A stretch of DNA of 64,000 nucleotides. Source: Jaminaea rosea (taxonomy: Eukaryota > Basidiomycota > Exobasidiomycetes > Microstromatales). The first letter of the stretch is position 1. The number at the start of each line of letters is the position of its first letter. The position numbers were made by a program, and so were the translations under genes. Under the pieces are notes generated by a model. It had not been told where the DNA came from. It made no database searches and saw nothing but the letters and a program-made list of their open reading frames with translations. The DNA lies in the NCBI RefSeq assembly GCF_003144245.1, contig NW_020289975.1, positions 310,001 through 374,000 on the forward strand. Reading direction: 5' to 3'. Below are positions 39,775 through 51,400 of the stretch, one piece after another.

Positions 39775-41038
39775 CTACTGATCACCGCCCTCGGTCCCCG
39801 TAGCAGCGACAGTGACATCCCCGACCGGCTTACGCCCCACCTCAGCCAAGATCATAGCGACCCCTCCCTCCCTCTTCCTGATCCTCTCGACTTCCTCGTT
39901 ACTCTTCGTCACCAAGTGCCCAGCAAAGCAGAGCGCGTTGAGGCTCAATGGCCCCACCTCTTCGCTAGGCTCGTTCTCCTTCTCCAGCGGGAAGTCTTCT
40001 TGAGAGCGCGGGATGAGATGCATGGCTCGGTGGGTGAGGAGGAGATTCCATGATGGGCGACTCTGCGGGATAGTGGCTTCAGGGTCCTGCTCCATCGCTG
40101 CTGATCGGGCAGAGAACATTGCGTCGAGGAGTTTCATGAGAATCATGCCCATCTTGGCCTCTACCTCTGTCGGTGGGAGGGACTTGAGGTTCGAGGGGAG
40201 GAGGTGAACAAAGTGCTGATAGGGGAGGGGCAAAGCGTGCACGGTTTCTATGGACGAGCATGCGATGTCAGCGCTGCTTACTCCTGAGAGTAGTCGTACA
40301 CCCGCACTCACCCATCTCCTTGCCATCCCTCTCAATCCTGTCCAACAACCCTTCAATCAGCACGCCTCCACCCTCTTTGAGATCCACAAACTGCATATGG
40401 CAATGCGGCTGCGAGGCTCCCGAGTCGGGTCCGCAATTGAAGAAGCACAGCCTCTGCGCTGGATCTTCTGATGGGAGACTGGCGAGGATACGGTAGGAGA
40501 GGGCCAGAGTCTCGGGTTGCGGAGGGAGTGCTTGCGAACGGAAAGCGCGAGTGACGAGGAGGAAGTGCTCGGGGATGAGGGCAAACTTGTTCAACAGCAA
40601 TGTATGATGGTCTCCAAGCTCGGCGATGAGGAGATGCTGGTCGTAAGGTGGAGAAAAGACGTCGTTTGGATTTTGACCGCCTTCTTGTTGGGCTGGCTTT
40701 GTCGGCATTGGCTCCCTTTCCCCTCCCTGCTCTGCCTTGCGCCTCTTCTCCTCTGCCTTTTGCCTCAGAGCCTCGCATCGCCTGACCGTCCAGTTGAGCG
40801 TGATATTGCCCGCTGATTGCTCAAGATTATGTACCTCTGATGGGTAGAAGAAGGCGGATCCGCTGGCCAATGCAGACTCGTAACGCGAGCGAAGGAGGGA
40901 GGCTAGGTTGGCGGGCAGATCGTTTGCTGGTGTGGTGGAGGACATCCTGGTGGAAAAGCGGGGAGAAAGAGGGTATATCGGGGGACGAGAAGCGAAGGAT
41001 GAGGATGCAATTGCTGTCGTTCTTCGTATTGCTAGCAT
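39775..41038 (-). CDS. Ap4A phosphorylase (ATP adenylyltransferase, HIT superfamily), 399 or 368 aa
   Basis: Phosphorolyses diadenosine tetraphosphate to ATP and ADP. The exons are 40312-41038 and 39775-40247, with a 64-nt intron (GTGAGT...CATAG); the junction gives KEM-ETVHALPLPYQHF. The HIT-type triad H-x-H-x-Q is seen as HCHMQ, with the nucleophile at His214. Family landmarks NPNDVFSPPYDQHLLIAELG, HTLLLNKFALIPEHFLLVT and SWNLLLTHRAMHLIPR are all present. From the first ATG the N-terminus is Arg/Ser/Ala-rich with no acidic residue for 38 residues, which looks like a mitochondrial presequence. A second in-frame ATG at 40945 (Met32) has A at -3, whereas the first has T. Both starts are plausible and may give two locations. 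The first ATG lies only 90 bp from the divergent neighbour's start. Confidence 0.93.
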
Positions 41039-41128
41039 ACAAAGGAGGAAAAGGGATGTGCAGGATGGTCAAAGTAGCATTGCGCCCACTCGCTGCCGAC
41101 CTCTCTCTGTCCGCCGCCCTCTCGATCC

Positions 41129-43639
41129 ATGAATCGCGTCTTCCGCCCTCGACATTGCTGTGGAGTGCCAAGTGCAGCGCAATCAAGCCTTTCTCGCATC
41201 GCCTCTTTACGACCTCAATCAAGCAATGTATCGACGACTATGGAGCGACGCAAGTCTTCGAAGTCTGGTCTTTTACACTTAGCGAGTCCAGCGGCCCCTC
41301 CGTGGAAGCGCAGGCCATTGGAGGAGGCGGAGAGCTGCCCAGCAAGGAGCATCAAGAGAATCAAGCTTCGCCTGCCTGGCAAGCCACCCTCTGAAGCTCG
41401 AGGCAATGACAATGTTGACTATGACCGTAAGCAACAGTCACAACAGGGCGAATTCATGGCTAGCACGGGCCCTTCCAATGACGACCAGCTGAGTCCGAGC
41501 TTCACGCCCGCCGGCCATCCAACCGCAGCACCTACTGCCACTCACATCGTAGCAAGCAAGCCTGCTCCCTCAATCACCGACATTAAAGTCAAAGCCCCGC
41601 CACGCAGCAGAACGGAGCAAGCCATGATGCACGACATCGTCCGGCTGCAGGCCTTCTTGCAAGGCTCTGCCACTTGCAGAAGGCAGCTTCAACCGGATCC
41701 CGCTCCCGTCGCGTCCTTCTCTAAAGCCTCCCTCGAGTGGAGCCCGCACGAAATCCTCCGTCCAGCCCAATACCTGCCGCCGCTGTGGGCCAGCTCGCAC
41801 GAAGAGCTCAGTGCAGTGACCGAGCTTTATCCCGCGGCTTCCAAAAGCAAGGGCAAGGCCAAGGAAAGCCCGGTCATGGTCAAGGCGAGTCGGAGTGGTA
41901 TTGCAAGGGGCTTGCTTTTGACAAGACGGCTGATGCTGGGCCACGAGGCGGCTGGCAGGATTGGGAGAGATGGTCAATTGGTCTTCGATCTGGTATCCTC
42001 GGGCAAGCGGCTAAAGAGTATCAAGGCAAGCAAGGCAGACGATGGAACAGAGTATGCTCCTGACCGGGTCAAGGAGGAACCGGCCGCACCATCCAGTAGT
42101 ACACCGTGCCCCATGCCCGCGGCACCGGCTGGCAATGACAGCGATAGCACGACGTCCACTCTCCACGACCTCATCGCGGGCGATACTACACAACTCGCTC
42201 TCCACCGCGCATGGCAATATCGCGCCTCGCTCTACCTCTTTCTCGCACGCTCCAGCACAGAAGGCAGCGACACTGCAGAGAAGGGCGGCCTGTCCCTCCT
42301 ACCGTGTCAGCTGCCAAATGAGGTAGGCGCTGTAGCGGTCGGCTGGGCGAGAGTAGTTGATGCGCAAGTGATCAACGCTGATGGAAGTGAAGGCATCAGA
42401 GGCTCCTCGCGCTCTCGCCGAGGCGAGGGCGTTAAAGTACGCTGGCGTCTGACTGTCGAGCTGGACGACGAGAGCTGGTGGCTTCCCTGTGTCTTGAACA
42501 ATGAATGTTCGGACACTTCGCCGTCGAGAGGCGGCAGCGGCTGGACATCGACGCGAGCAGTACAGCACCTGCTTCACCCGAATACCGCCTCATCATCCGT
42601 CGAGAATCTCTTCCCCTCCAAGCCCACATCCATCCTCCAATCGATCCCCTGCCCCACTTGTCACCGCGCTACTCCGCGTCTCCGCTGGTCCTGCCACCAC
42701 TGTCAAGCCTGTGACACCCTGATCCCTGCGCGCACGCCTAGTCTCCCTGCGGGGGATGTGGACTTCGGCTCCTCGCCCTTGCCTACGATAGGGCCGCGCA
42801 TGGATAATGGGAGAGCAGCGTGGGACAGCGAGGCCGTTCGGAGAAAGCTGAGCACACTGCTCGGCGACGGCGGGAAAGAGGCCGTCAAGTGCGCTGAGTA
42901 CTCCTGGCTGTCATCGCCGACGCCTGTGGACGGAGCAGCATCAGCGCCATCACTGGTTCACCTTCTTTCCTCGGGAGCGTGGACCAAGACAAGCAAAGGC
43001 GCCCTTTCTTGGCTTCTGTCCTCTGCAATGCCCTACGAGCGTACCAATGGCGGCAACACGTTTCAGCTGGGCCTATTGCTGGCTGACAGCGACAGTTGCA
43101 AAAAGCAAGCAGCCTGCTGCAACGCCAAAGAAGCAGGTCCTCTCCTCCATCCGCTCGACATGCCCGACCTCACACTCGCCCAACGCCTCCTCGATCTCGT
43201 CGACTCAATCGAACAACGCAGCTCTGCCTCCCTCTGCGCCCTCGGCACCAGAGAGCCGCGGGTAGCGCATCGCGCCCTCCTCACAGTAGCGGGTTGCACG
43301 GGTGCAAAGCATCGCCTCGAGCTGCCTGGAGCGGAGGCCACATATCTGCACTTGGGTGGGCCGGCCACGCTCGCTGCCACGACGGCGACTCCAGATGTGG
43401 CAAGGAAGGCAACGAAGACCATACTGAATGCCATGGTTGCGAACGGAGATATGCTGTGCGTGCCTGCTACGAAGGCCAAGAAAAGGAAGGAGAAGAAGGG
43501 GAAGAAGGCGCAGAAGTCATCAGAGGAAGCCGCAGCTGAATCCTCTGCGGCGCCGGCGCCGGCGCCGCCCGCGCCCGCTGTGACGATCACAATCGAGGCC
43601 AAGTCCCTCTGCATCGGTCTGCTCCTTCTCGCGGATTGA
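41129..43639 (+). CDS. Uncharacterised protein with a four-to-five-cysteine zinc-type motif, up to 836 aa
   Basis: Not recognised. The first ATG is 41129. A second at 41240 (MERRKSSKSG, Met38) begins the more plausible basic, nuclear-type N-terminus (RSIKRIKLRLPGK). A cysteine motif at residues 508-528, CPTC-x10-CHHCQAC, could bind zinc. Around it lie alternating hydrophobic and charged stretches, such as VGAVAVGWARVVDAQ and VRWRLTVELDDESWWLP at about 395-455, which suggest a beta-rich fold. The C-terminal part has helices (LTLAQRLLDLVDSIEQRSSA) and the conserved-looking ATYLHLGGPATLAATTATPD, then a Lys-rich run. A DNA- or chromatin-linked role would fit, but nothing here proves it. It is a single open frame, divergent from the Ap4A phosphorylase gene with very little room between starts. 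Confidence 0.7.
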   Translation: MNRVFRPRHCCGVPSAAQSSLSRIASLRPQSSNVSTTMERRKSSKSGLLHLASPAAPPWKRRPLEEAESCPARSIKRIKLRLPGKPPSEARGNDNVDYDRKQQSQQGEFMASTGPSNDDQLSPSFTPAGHPTAAPTATHIVASKPAPSITDIKVKAPPRSRTEQAMMHDIVRLQAFLQGSATCRRQLQPDPAPVASFSKASLEWSPHEILRPAQYLPPLWASSHEELSAVTELYPAASKSKGKAKESPVMVKASRSGIARGLLLTRRLMLGHEAAGRIGRDGQLVFDLVSSGKRLKSIKASKADDGTEYAPDRVKEEPAAPSSSTPCPMPAAPAGNDSDSTTSTLHDLIAGDTTQLALHRAWQYRASLYLFLARSSTEGSDTAEKGGLSLLPCQLPNEVGAVAVGWARVVDAQVINADGSEGIRGSSRSRRGEGVKVRWRLTVELDDESWWLPCVLNNECSDTSPSRGGSGWTSTRAVQHLLHPNTASSSVENLFPSKPTSILQSIPCPTCHRATPRLRWSCHHCQACDTLIPARTPSLPAGDVDFGSSPLPTIGPRMDNGRAAWDSEAVRRKLSTLLGDGGKEAVKCAEYSWLSSPTPVDGAASAPSLVHLLSSGAWTKTSKGALSWLLSSAMPYERTNGGNTFQLGLLLADSDSCKKQAACCNAKEAGPLLHPLDMPDLTLAQRLLDLVDSIEQRSSASLCALGTREPRVAHRALLTVAGCTGAKHRLELPGAEATYLHLGGPATLAATTATPDVARKATKTILNAMVANGDMLCVPATKAKKRKEKKGKKAQKSSEEAAAESSAAPAPAPPAPAVTITIEAKSLCIGLLLLAD

Positions 43640-43884
43640 AGTCACTTCGCAAAGGTCGTCTGTGCGTGCACGTCAAAGTGCTTACTGCTTAATGTTTGTA
43701 TTGACAACCGGAGCTATTTGAGAGAGGGCTGCGCATCTAGAAGGAACCAAGGAGACGCCGGGAGGGAAGAAGGCAGAAGGGAAGAGGGGAACACAGTTTT
43801 GATATGCTTGTCGTGTTTCGGTCACATAGTCACTTTTCTATAATCAGCAGTTGCTTCTTTACCATCGTTGCTTGACGTCTTCAA
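43640..43884. other. Convergent intergenic region
   Basis: Short AT-richer 3-prime flank shared by the zinc-motif protein gene and the trehalose phosphatase gene. Nothing else is seen. Confidence 0.5.
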
Positions 43885-46800
43885 TCACTCCCCGTTTGTC
43901 TCCTCCTTCTTCTCTTCCCCCTCCTCCCCAGCCTTCGGTCCATATCCTCCGCCCTCCGGCCCCTTTGGCAACCCAGCCATCGTCGCAAGCACGTCGACCA
44001 CATTGCCCGGGCCGTCGAGATGCCACTTCGCAACCGTCTTCCTGCCCTTGGCTCCCACGGCCGTTGTGAAGATGCCGCTGCGAGTGAGAGCGAGCTCACG
44101 AGGGGCGTCTTCCTCGTCGTTCCCCTCACTTTGGGCAAAGCTGTTGTCCCCTTCCTCGCCTGTAGCTTCGCCCTCATCTTCGGATGAAGAGGCAGCCAAA
44201 AGCTCAGAGGAGACCTCGCGCTGCAGTCTGGATGAGGCCTGCTGTTGACCTTTCCCACTGCCGCCATTACCCACAGGCGTAGCCGTTCCCGAGTGCAATG
44301 GGGTAGGCGCGGTCATGAGGAGTGGCACATTCTCCTGATCCTCGGCACCGCTGGCCCCTTCGTGCGACACCCTCCTGCTGACCGCCGGTGAAAGCGTAGT
44401 GACCTTCGCACTGCCCGCTGCCGGGCCTTGGCCTTGAGCGCAGGTGGCTGCCAGACCGTCGGGAACCCCGCTGGCCCTGGAGGCTGCTTGCTGCTGTTGG
44501 ATGGAGGGAGAGGATGGGCCAAGCAGTTCCGAGTCGATGGGGGTGAGGGAGGTGAAGAACTTCATCATGTCCTCGTCAGTCCGGTCGTCACCGGCGCAGA
44601 AGACAAACGAAGCGTCCGGGTGATTATAGACGATGCGTTTCACGATTTCACCTAGCAGCGCAGCGATGGCAGCAAGGAAGAATGTCTGGTTAGTATCTCG
44701 CAATCTCTCTTCTTTGAGCTTCACCGCACTACTCACCCTTGTTCACCGCAAGTGGTCGCACCTCGAGATTCTTCTTGCCCACCATGACCTCCACGGCGAA
44801 CTTCTCCTGAGCAGCAAAGTTATCCATGTGCGCCTGGCACTCTTTCGCCTGGAATGCCCCATAATCCGGGTCTGCATTCCTGTAATGCCAAGTGATTGCA
44901 CTCTTCTTCTGCTCGATCCAGCTGCCCGAAGTGCGCTCTGTGTAATACTCGAAGACCTTGCGCAGGTCGACCATCCAGCTCATATCGAGAGCTGCGGTCA
45001 TGTTGACCCATTCAGAGGAGCCAGGTTCCTTGATGTAGCCGCCATGTTCGGCTGAGAAGCCTATGTTGGTTAGATGGCCGAGGATCTTGGTGAGGAAACG
45101 CTCGTCTCGCCCGGAGATGATGTAGATGATGTTGCGCGGGTCCTGTGCTAGACGCTCCATTGCGTCGAGGAGACGCTGTGAGGGCAAGGCGGCTTCGGGA
45201 TCCTTGACGATGGGGGTAAGAGTGCCGTCGTAGTCGAGAAGGATCAAGCGCTTCTCTGCAGCGTCGAAGCGTTCCTTGAGAAGCGAGCGGTCCAGAGCTG
45301 GAGTGAAGTGAGCGTTGGTGTCGGAGAAGAGGCGGAGGAGAATGAGCTTGACGAGGTGGATCGCCCAGTGATGAGAAGTGTGCCCGATGATCTGACGATG
45401 CAGCTCGTCGTGGCGGAACTTGCGCTCTTCGCCTGTCAGACGCAAGCCGTAGTCGATGGCCTTAGCTACACCGTAGGTATTCCAAGGGTTGACCTGCAAG
45501 GCCTGCCTCATCCTGCCGGCTGTTCCCGTGAACTCGGAGAGGATGAGAGGGGCCTGGCTGCCATTGGCGAGGACGAACTCCATCGATGTGGTATTCATCC
45601 CGTCGCGTACCGAGGTAATGAGCGCCATATCGGCAATGTTGAGCAGCGCAAAGTACTCCTCCCTCAGCAACTGCTGGTGGTAATGAATGCATGGCGTGTG
45701 GTTGAGATTCCCAAACTGTCCATTGATGTTGCTCACCAGCTCCGAAACTTGACGCTCCAGCATAGGCGAGTCAGTCATGCTCGGCGCCGTAATCTGGATC
45801 AAGACGACCTTGTCTCGCCACTCCGGCCATTCCTCGAGGAACTTCTGGAAAGCCTGTAGCTTCTGTACAACACCCCTCACGACGTCCAGCTTGTCTCTGC
45901 CGATGATGATCTTCTTGTCCTTGTACATATCCCTTATCGCTTTGATCTTCGGCAGGACTTCCGGAGCCTCTGCATCTTTGGCGATCTTGGTCGCGTCGAT
46001 GCCGATTGGATTGTATGAGATGTGCGTGACATGCCCGCTACTGGACTCGATGCTAGTCGCAGAGGCCTCATAGCCGCAGACGCGGATACACGACGAGAGG
46101 AAGTGACGCGAGTAGCTGAAGGCTTGGAAGCAGGCCAAGTCTGCTCCTAGCATTCCTTCGATGATCTCGCGGCGTTTAGGAAGGCAGCGGAAGATCTCGC
46201 TCGAGGGGAACGGGGCGTGGACGAAGAGGCCGATGTGTGCGTTGGGCACCAGAGCGCGCAGCATTGCGGGGACAAGGAGTAGATGGTAGTCATGGATCCA
46301 TACCATGTCTCCTGGCTTGTACTCGGCGGCGATCTTCTCGGCAAAGGCAGAGTTGGCCGCCCAGTAGGCCTCCCAGCTGTAGTCTTCCCAGCCTTTGCGG
46401 TCACCAGGGACGTCTTGCCAAAGGAGGTAGTGAAACAAGGGCCAGAGCGTCGTCTTGCAGTAGCCTTCGTAGTGGCCGTGTGCTACTTCGTAGTCGAGCC
46501 AAACGGGCACGTACTTGATGCCGTGCGCTGGTGCGCTCTCGTCTTCGCACATAGGATCGGCGCCGTTCATCAATGGACCTGGCACTTGTCGGACAGGAGG
46601 AGCTCCATCGGCGCTCATTGACGGGTCTGCGCCAAGCACAGGAGCGTCTTGATCCCTCCAGCTCTTCGGGTCGTCAAGGCTTCCCAGCACCTCTTCGATC
46701 TCTCTCCTCTCATCCTTTGTCGTCTCGCTGGCCTCCTTGCGCTCGTCCTTGCGAGCTTGCGCTGCAAAGTGGATATCGCCGGGCCATCCGATGAAAGTCT

Positions 46801-48010
46801 GCTTGTGCGACTTGCACAGCGAGCGAATGCCCGAATTGAGAGCCGTATGACCTCGACGAGGTGCGAGGACCCATTGTGGAGGGGTCGGCTGGTTCTGTTG
46901 CTGAGGCGGCGTGGCTGCAGGGCTAGGCTCAAAGTCACTGATCCCCGCATTGCCGTATTGTATCGCGGCTCTCGGGCTGTCGTTGCCGCCGTCCATGCTG
47001 GAGAAGCTGAAACGCGAGCTGAAGGACATGCGACTAGGACGTCGACTTCCCACAGGAGTGTAGGCGTCCTTCTCGCTCATTGCATCGTCGTTGTCGTCAT
47101 CATCGTCTACGACGGGCGTCATCATCCACGCTCTCCTTCCTCCACGCAGCCTTGATCTTGCCTGGTTCTCAGCTAAACGCCTCTCGATCTCTGCGCCGTC
47201 GAAGAGGGTAAAGACGCTGCCTGGCTGGGCTACTGATGGTCGGCGATTCGGGCTGGCTTTGGCGCTATGCTGATCCTCGCCCTTGTTCTGCACTTCGGCG
47301 GCTTCCCTTCTAGCCTGCTCTGCCGCTGCCTCTTTGGCTCTTGCTTCCATCTCTGCTTGCCTGGCTGCCTTTCTCGCCCTAGCCGCAGCCGCCATAGCTG
47401 CTACGCTAGCCGTCGCTGAGATCTGCTCCTCCTTGCGCCGCTCAAAGTCAACCTCTGCCAGCGCTCGAATCACAAAGGGGATGTAGTGGCTGACATGGAT
47501 GATGCGACCCGACAATGGTTCCTCTGGTTGCTTGGCGTTGTAGTCGCTCTCAAGATCGGCGACCTGTTGTCGCACGTCGTCGAGGCTCTCAAAGTCATCC
47601 CAGGGTCCTAGATCTCCCGTCGCTGCGGTCCCTCTTCCCATGCCACCGATGCCATCGGCCTTTGGACCAGCCGCATGTCCAGCGAGGGATGAGCGTGCGT
47701 TGCTCGCCCTCCGGCCACGCATACTGCCCCAATGGCCCGAGTTGCGTGACGTTGAGCGGTTCGAAGGGTTCCGCGCATGCTGCGAAGGCGAGTCTCGTAC
47801 GCTAATGGTTCGTCTCAGCGGGCTCTCGGCAGCCTTTGGTGCGAGGCCAGAAGCAGATACGCTTCCCAAAGAGGGAGGCTGATGAGCGGCAGAAGTGCTT
47901 CCAGCAAAGGCTCTCTCAAAGGATGGAGGCTCCTCCTGGAAGACTTCGGGGCTCAGAGCCGGTTGGGCGCTGTGTGAAGGAGGCGGTAAACGCCCTTGGT
48001 CACTGGCCAT
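43885..48010 (-). CDS. TPS2: Trehalose-6-phosphate phosphatase with GT20-like domain (Tps2 type), 1346 aa
   Basis: Dephosphorylates trehalose-6-phosphate in the last step of trehalose synthesis, important in stress tolerance. The exons are 44737-48010 and 43885-44651, with an 85-nt intron; the junction restores VNKG-EIVKRIVYNHP. A disordered N-terminus of about 400 residues precedes a glycosyltransferase-20-like domain at about 400-900 (WIHDYHLLLVPAMLRALVP, VRDGMNTTSMEF). The phosphatase domain follows, with the DxD nucleophile site LLDYDGTLTP at D926/D928 and GDDRTDED from 1112. At GRDKLDVVRG the phosphate-binding Arg and Lys of true synthases appear as Lys and Arg, so the GT20 part may be structural, as in yeast Tps2. 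A Ser/Glu-rich segment interrupts the C-terminal part. The start is the first in-frame ATG. Yeast Tps2 is about 900 residues, so this is long. Confidence 0.92.
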
Positions 48011-48473
48011 CGATTGGCGTACGCGCGTGCGGGCGTATCCGTGTGAGTGGTGACGATGGTGGCGATGATGGAGAAGATGGTGGCCAGGTGCAATCACTGA
48101 AGGGGCCGAGGGCGCAACGATGTGTAGCTAGCAGCAACAGCCAAACGGCGACGGCAAGTCCAGTCCCGGATCAGGGCGGCGGCGGCGGCGGCGCGCCTGC
48201 TTCGAGGCCAGACAGACCCAGACCAACGCTGGCCGCCCGCCAAGTCTTGCCCGCCGCGTCTTGCTCGCCCTGGCGTCATGCTGAGTTGCCCTTTGCCCGA
48301 CGAACTCAGCGGCAACGATGCGAGAACAACACGATCAAAAAGGACTCGTATTTTTGAAACAAAGTAGAGGCGTGCGTATCGCAACGAAGGAATGTATGGT
48401 GCTAGAAGTCAGAGAGGAACACAAGACGAGGAACAGATGTAAAAGAAGGTGAAAACTAGATACTCGACGCCGC
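48011..48473. promoter_or_regulatory. Upstream region of the TPS2-type gene
   Basis: 463 bp between the start of the TPS2-type gene and the stop of the NUM1-like gene, both on the minus strand. It contains a GGC trinucleotide run near 48177-48195. No stress-response element was identified with confidence. Confidence 0.5.
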
Positions 48474-51400
48474 TCAAACCTGCCTACTGGCCCTACCACT
48501 CCTACTGGCCGGCCTCAATGATCCGAATGGCGACTTGGGACGAGACACAGTAGGTGTCGCACTCGCAGAGGTGGTGTCTGGGAGAGGCATGTCGAACATG
48601 CTCGTCAGGGACTCTTTGCCCTTTGATTGCGAGCTCACGCCTGACGACGACGGTCGAGGAGCATTGAGGTTGAGCGGCCCCAGCTGAGGAGGCTGGGGCG
48701 AGCTGAGCCGCGATGTGGGCCTGCTGGCCGTCGTAGTGCTGCCCGTTGTAGAGTCCATGCGCGAGTTCCTCGGTCTGACCGCGCTTGCTACGCTTAATCT
48801 GCTCGAAGGGCGTCCAGACGTGGCCTTGTCCCCCGCACCACCAGCCGTCCCGGTAGTTACGTTGCTCCCTCGCCTGACCTTGACCTTCTGATGATTATGA
48901 TGATGGTGTGGGTTGTTCTTGTTTGCCAGCGAGCCCACATCATGCAGTCCACCGCAGCACGCTCGTACGTTATCAAGCCCCTCGAACCCATTGGCCGCAT
49001 CCATCTCGGCATTCTCCTCGAGCATCTCCTCCGCCGTCTTGAGGAGGCGCGGGTCATCTGCAATCGCCGCAGAGGATGAGGTAGCAGAGGGGGCGCGTCG
49101 CCCGTACTCGTCCACATTTCGTTGGAAGTGGGCAGCCTGAGCGAGGTACTCTCTTGCAGCCGTGTCCCGCCGTTTGGACCGATAGCTCGCCCCACCCATC
49201 GTAGCAGCATCACTCACACTACCCCCACGGGCACGAGGCGTCGTGTCGTTGTATCCGCCACCGTAAGCGCTGATGGAGTCCGACGATTTGGTGCGATTCA
49301 TGACCATGCGCGTTGCCCTAGATGCAAGGGAGGCGCGCGACCTCGGCCGGCCAATAGAAGCTGCGTCGCTCGCCGTGGTCAGGGCGTCGTACGCTGCAGC
49401 CCTTTGTGACTGCGCCCCATCCACCGAGTCTCGCTTGATAAGGTAGTTGAGAGCGTTCACCCACGCCTCGTGACGCTCCTTGTTTGGGGTTGTGACCTTC
49501 AGCTCGCGCGCGCCAGTCTGAATAATGATGGAGAGGTGGAACAACCCTGCCGGGTTCGGGTTCATGTCCTCCACAACGCGCACATCCTCGACGCAGGCAC
49601 TCTTGCTAACCCCCTCAGCCATCCTAGCTCCCCCAGGATCAGTGATTGTCCAGTAGAGCGTCTTAGTATAGGGATGCACCCAGAAGTAGCGTCGGTGCCT
49701 CTTGTCACTGTGAGCATTACTGCTTCGCCGACCCATGGTCGTGCGACGGGACGTATATTTCCAGAGATATTCTCCGATCATCGTCTGCGTGATGGCCTGG
49801 ATGATCTTTGGGTCCGTGGTCTGATCGTCGAAGCGCGCACCGCGGGAGGCAGGCCCTTGTCCGGTGATAGTGAGATCGCCCACCTCATCATCGTCTTCGT
49901 TTTCGTCCGCGGAGAGGGCAGACCTGGAGGTAACGTCTGAGGCGGCAGAAGCGCGGGAAGCACTGCGATAAGGGTGGCGCTGGGAGAGACGAGACATGAT
50001 GCTGCCTGTGCCGACACTGTCTTGGTCGGAGGGCCTGGCGCGGCTCGATCGAGGAGCGACGTAGGCGCTTGGCGGGTGGGCTGAAGCTCGCGATCCGGCG
50101 CGGTTGTCCTCAAAGGTGCTGCCCCTTGACGCGCGAGCAGCGAGCTTGGGGGGCACAGGCGACGTCGGACGAGAAGGCGGCTGCGCAATAGTGCTGTCCC
50201 ACGTTGTGGCCGGCGGAGAGATTGCAGTCATCGAAGCTGCCGACTTGCGTGACAGGTGAGCAGGGGGCGGGCTCGTTGGTGGAGGAGGTGCAGCAAGGAC
50301 GGGGGGCTTGCTTCTGTCGGGCACCGTCTCAGATCGAGGAGCAGTAGGGTCGACAGCCCCCACCGAGTACATGGTAGGGGCAGGCGAGTCTCGTCCGAGC
50401 CCGAACGTGCCGATGCTGTCGCGAGGTCGGGCAGGCAGGACCGTGACGCCACCAGGACCGACGCTGGTCTCACCCGCCTTGCTCATCGCGACAGACTTGG
50501 GTCTGAGTGCGAGCTGCTCCTGCTGATGTTGCGCCCACATGGTGTCGTCTGTCTGATTGCTCGCGTCCTTGAGGTCCGCCAAGACTACGCGACGCACTCC
50601 CTCTTCCTCCGAGGGCTCCTCGGCATCGTGGAAGTCTTCCGAAGCCGCTGCCGCTGAGGCTGCTGCTGCTGCCGCCGATGCCGCTGCCGCCGCCTCAGCT
50701 GCCAAAGTAGCGGCTTCTGCCTCTCGAGCTCTAGCCTCAGCCTCTTTGTGCTCCTTGCGCACCGCATCCGTCTCGGCCGAAGCAGCCTCGAGCGCGCGGG
50801 TGTGAGCAGAATGAGCAGCCTCGAGCTCCTTGACCTTGCCTTCTTGCTCCTTGATGGCTTGCGAAAGCTGCCTCTTCGCCTCAGCAAGCTGCGCCGTGAG
50901 ACTGTCAAGCTCTGCACGCAGGCGAGTGACCTCAGCTCGCGCCTTGATGACCTGCTCATCGCGCTCCTTGATAGCGGCATTGTAGTGCGACTCGAGTTGC
51001 GATACGTACGCGTCGTGAGTGGCATTGACGTCCTCGAGCTCCGCCTTGTGCCCAGAAATGATCTGCTGATGACGGCGTTCGTTCTTCTCGAGCTCAGCCT
51101 TGTGCTCTCGGATGATCTGCTCTTGGCGGTGGTCGCGCTTGTCGAGCTCGGCCTTGGAGAGACGTTCCCTCTCGGCGAGAGCTGTCTTGTGGGCTGCCTC
51201 GGCCTCGGTGAGCTTGGTGGTGTGAGCTGCGACAGAGTCAGCCAGGGCCTGAGCGTGACGAGAGCGAGCCTCAGACATGCCGGCGTCGTGTGTCTTGGCT
51301 TGCGCTGCAAGGGCGGCGGCAATAGCTGCAGCGTGAGCCGCTTCTTTGCTCGACAAGGCGGATGCGTGTGACTTCTCGAGCTCCGAGCTCGTCAGCGAAG

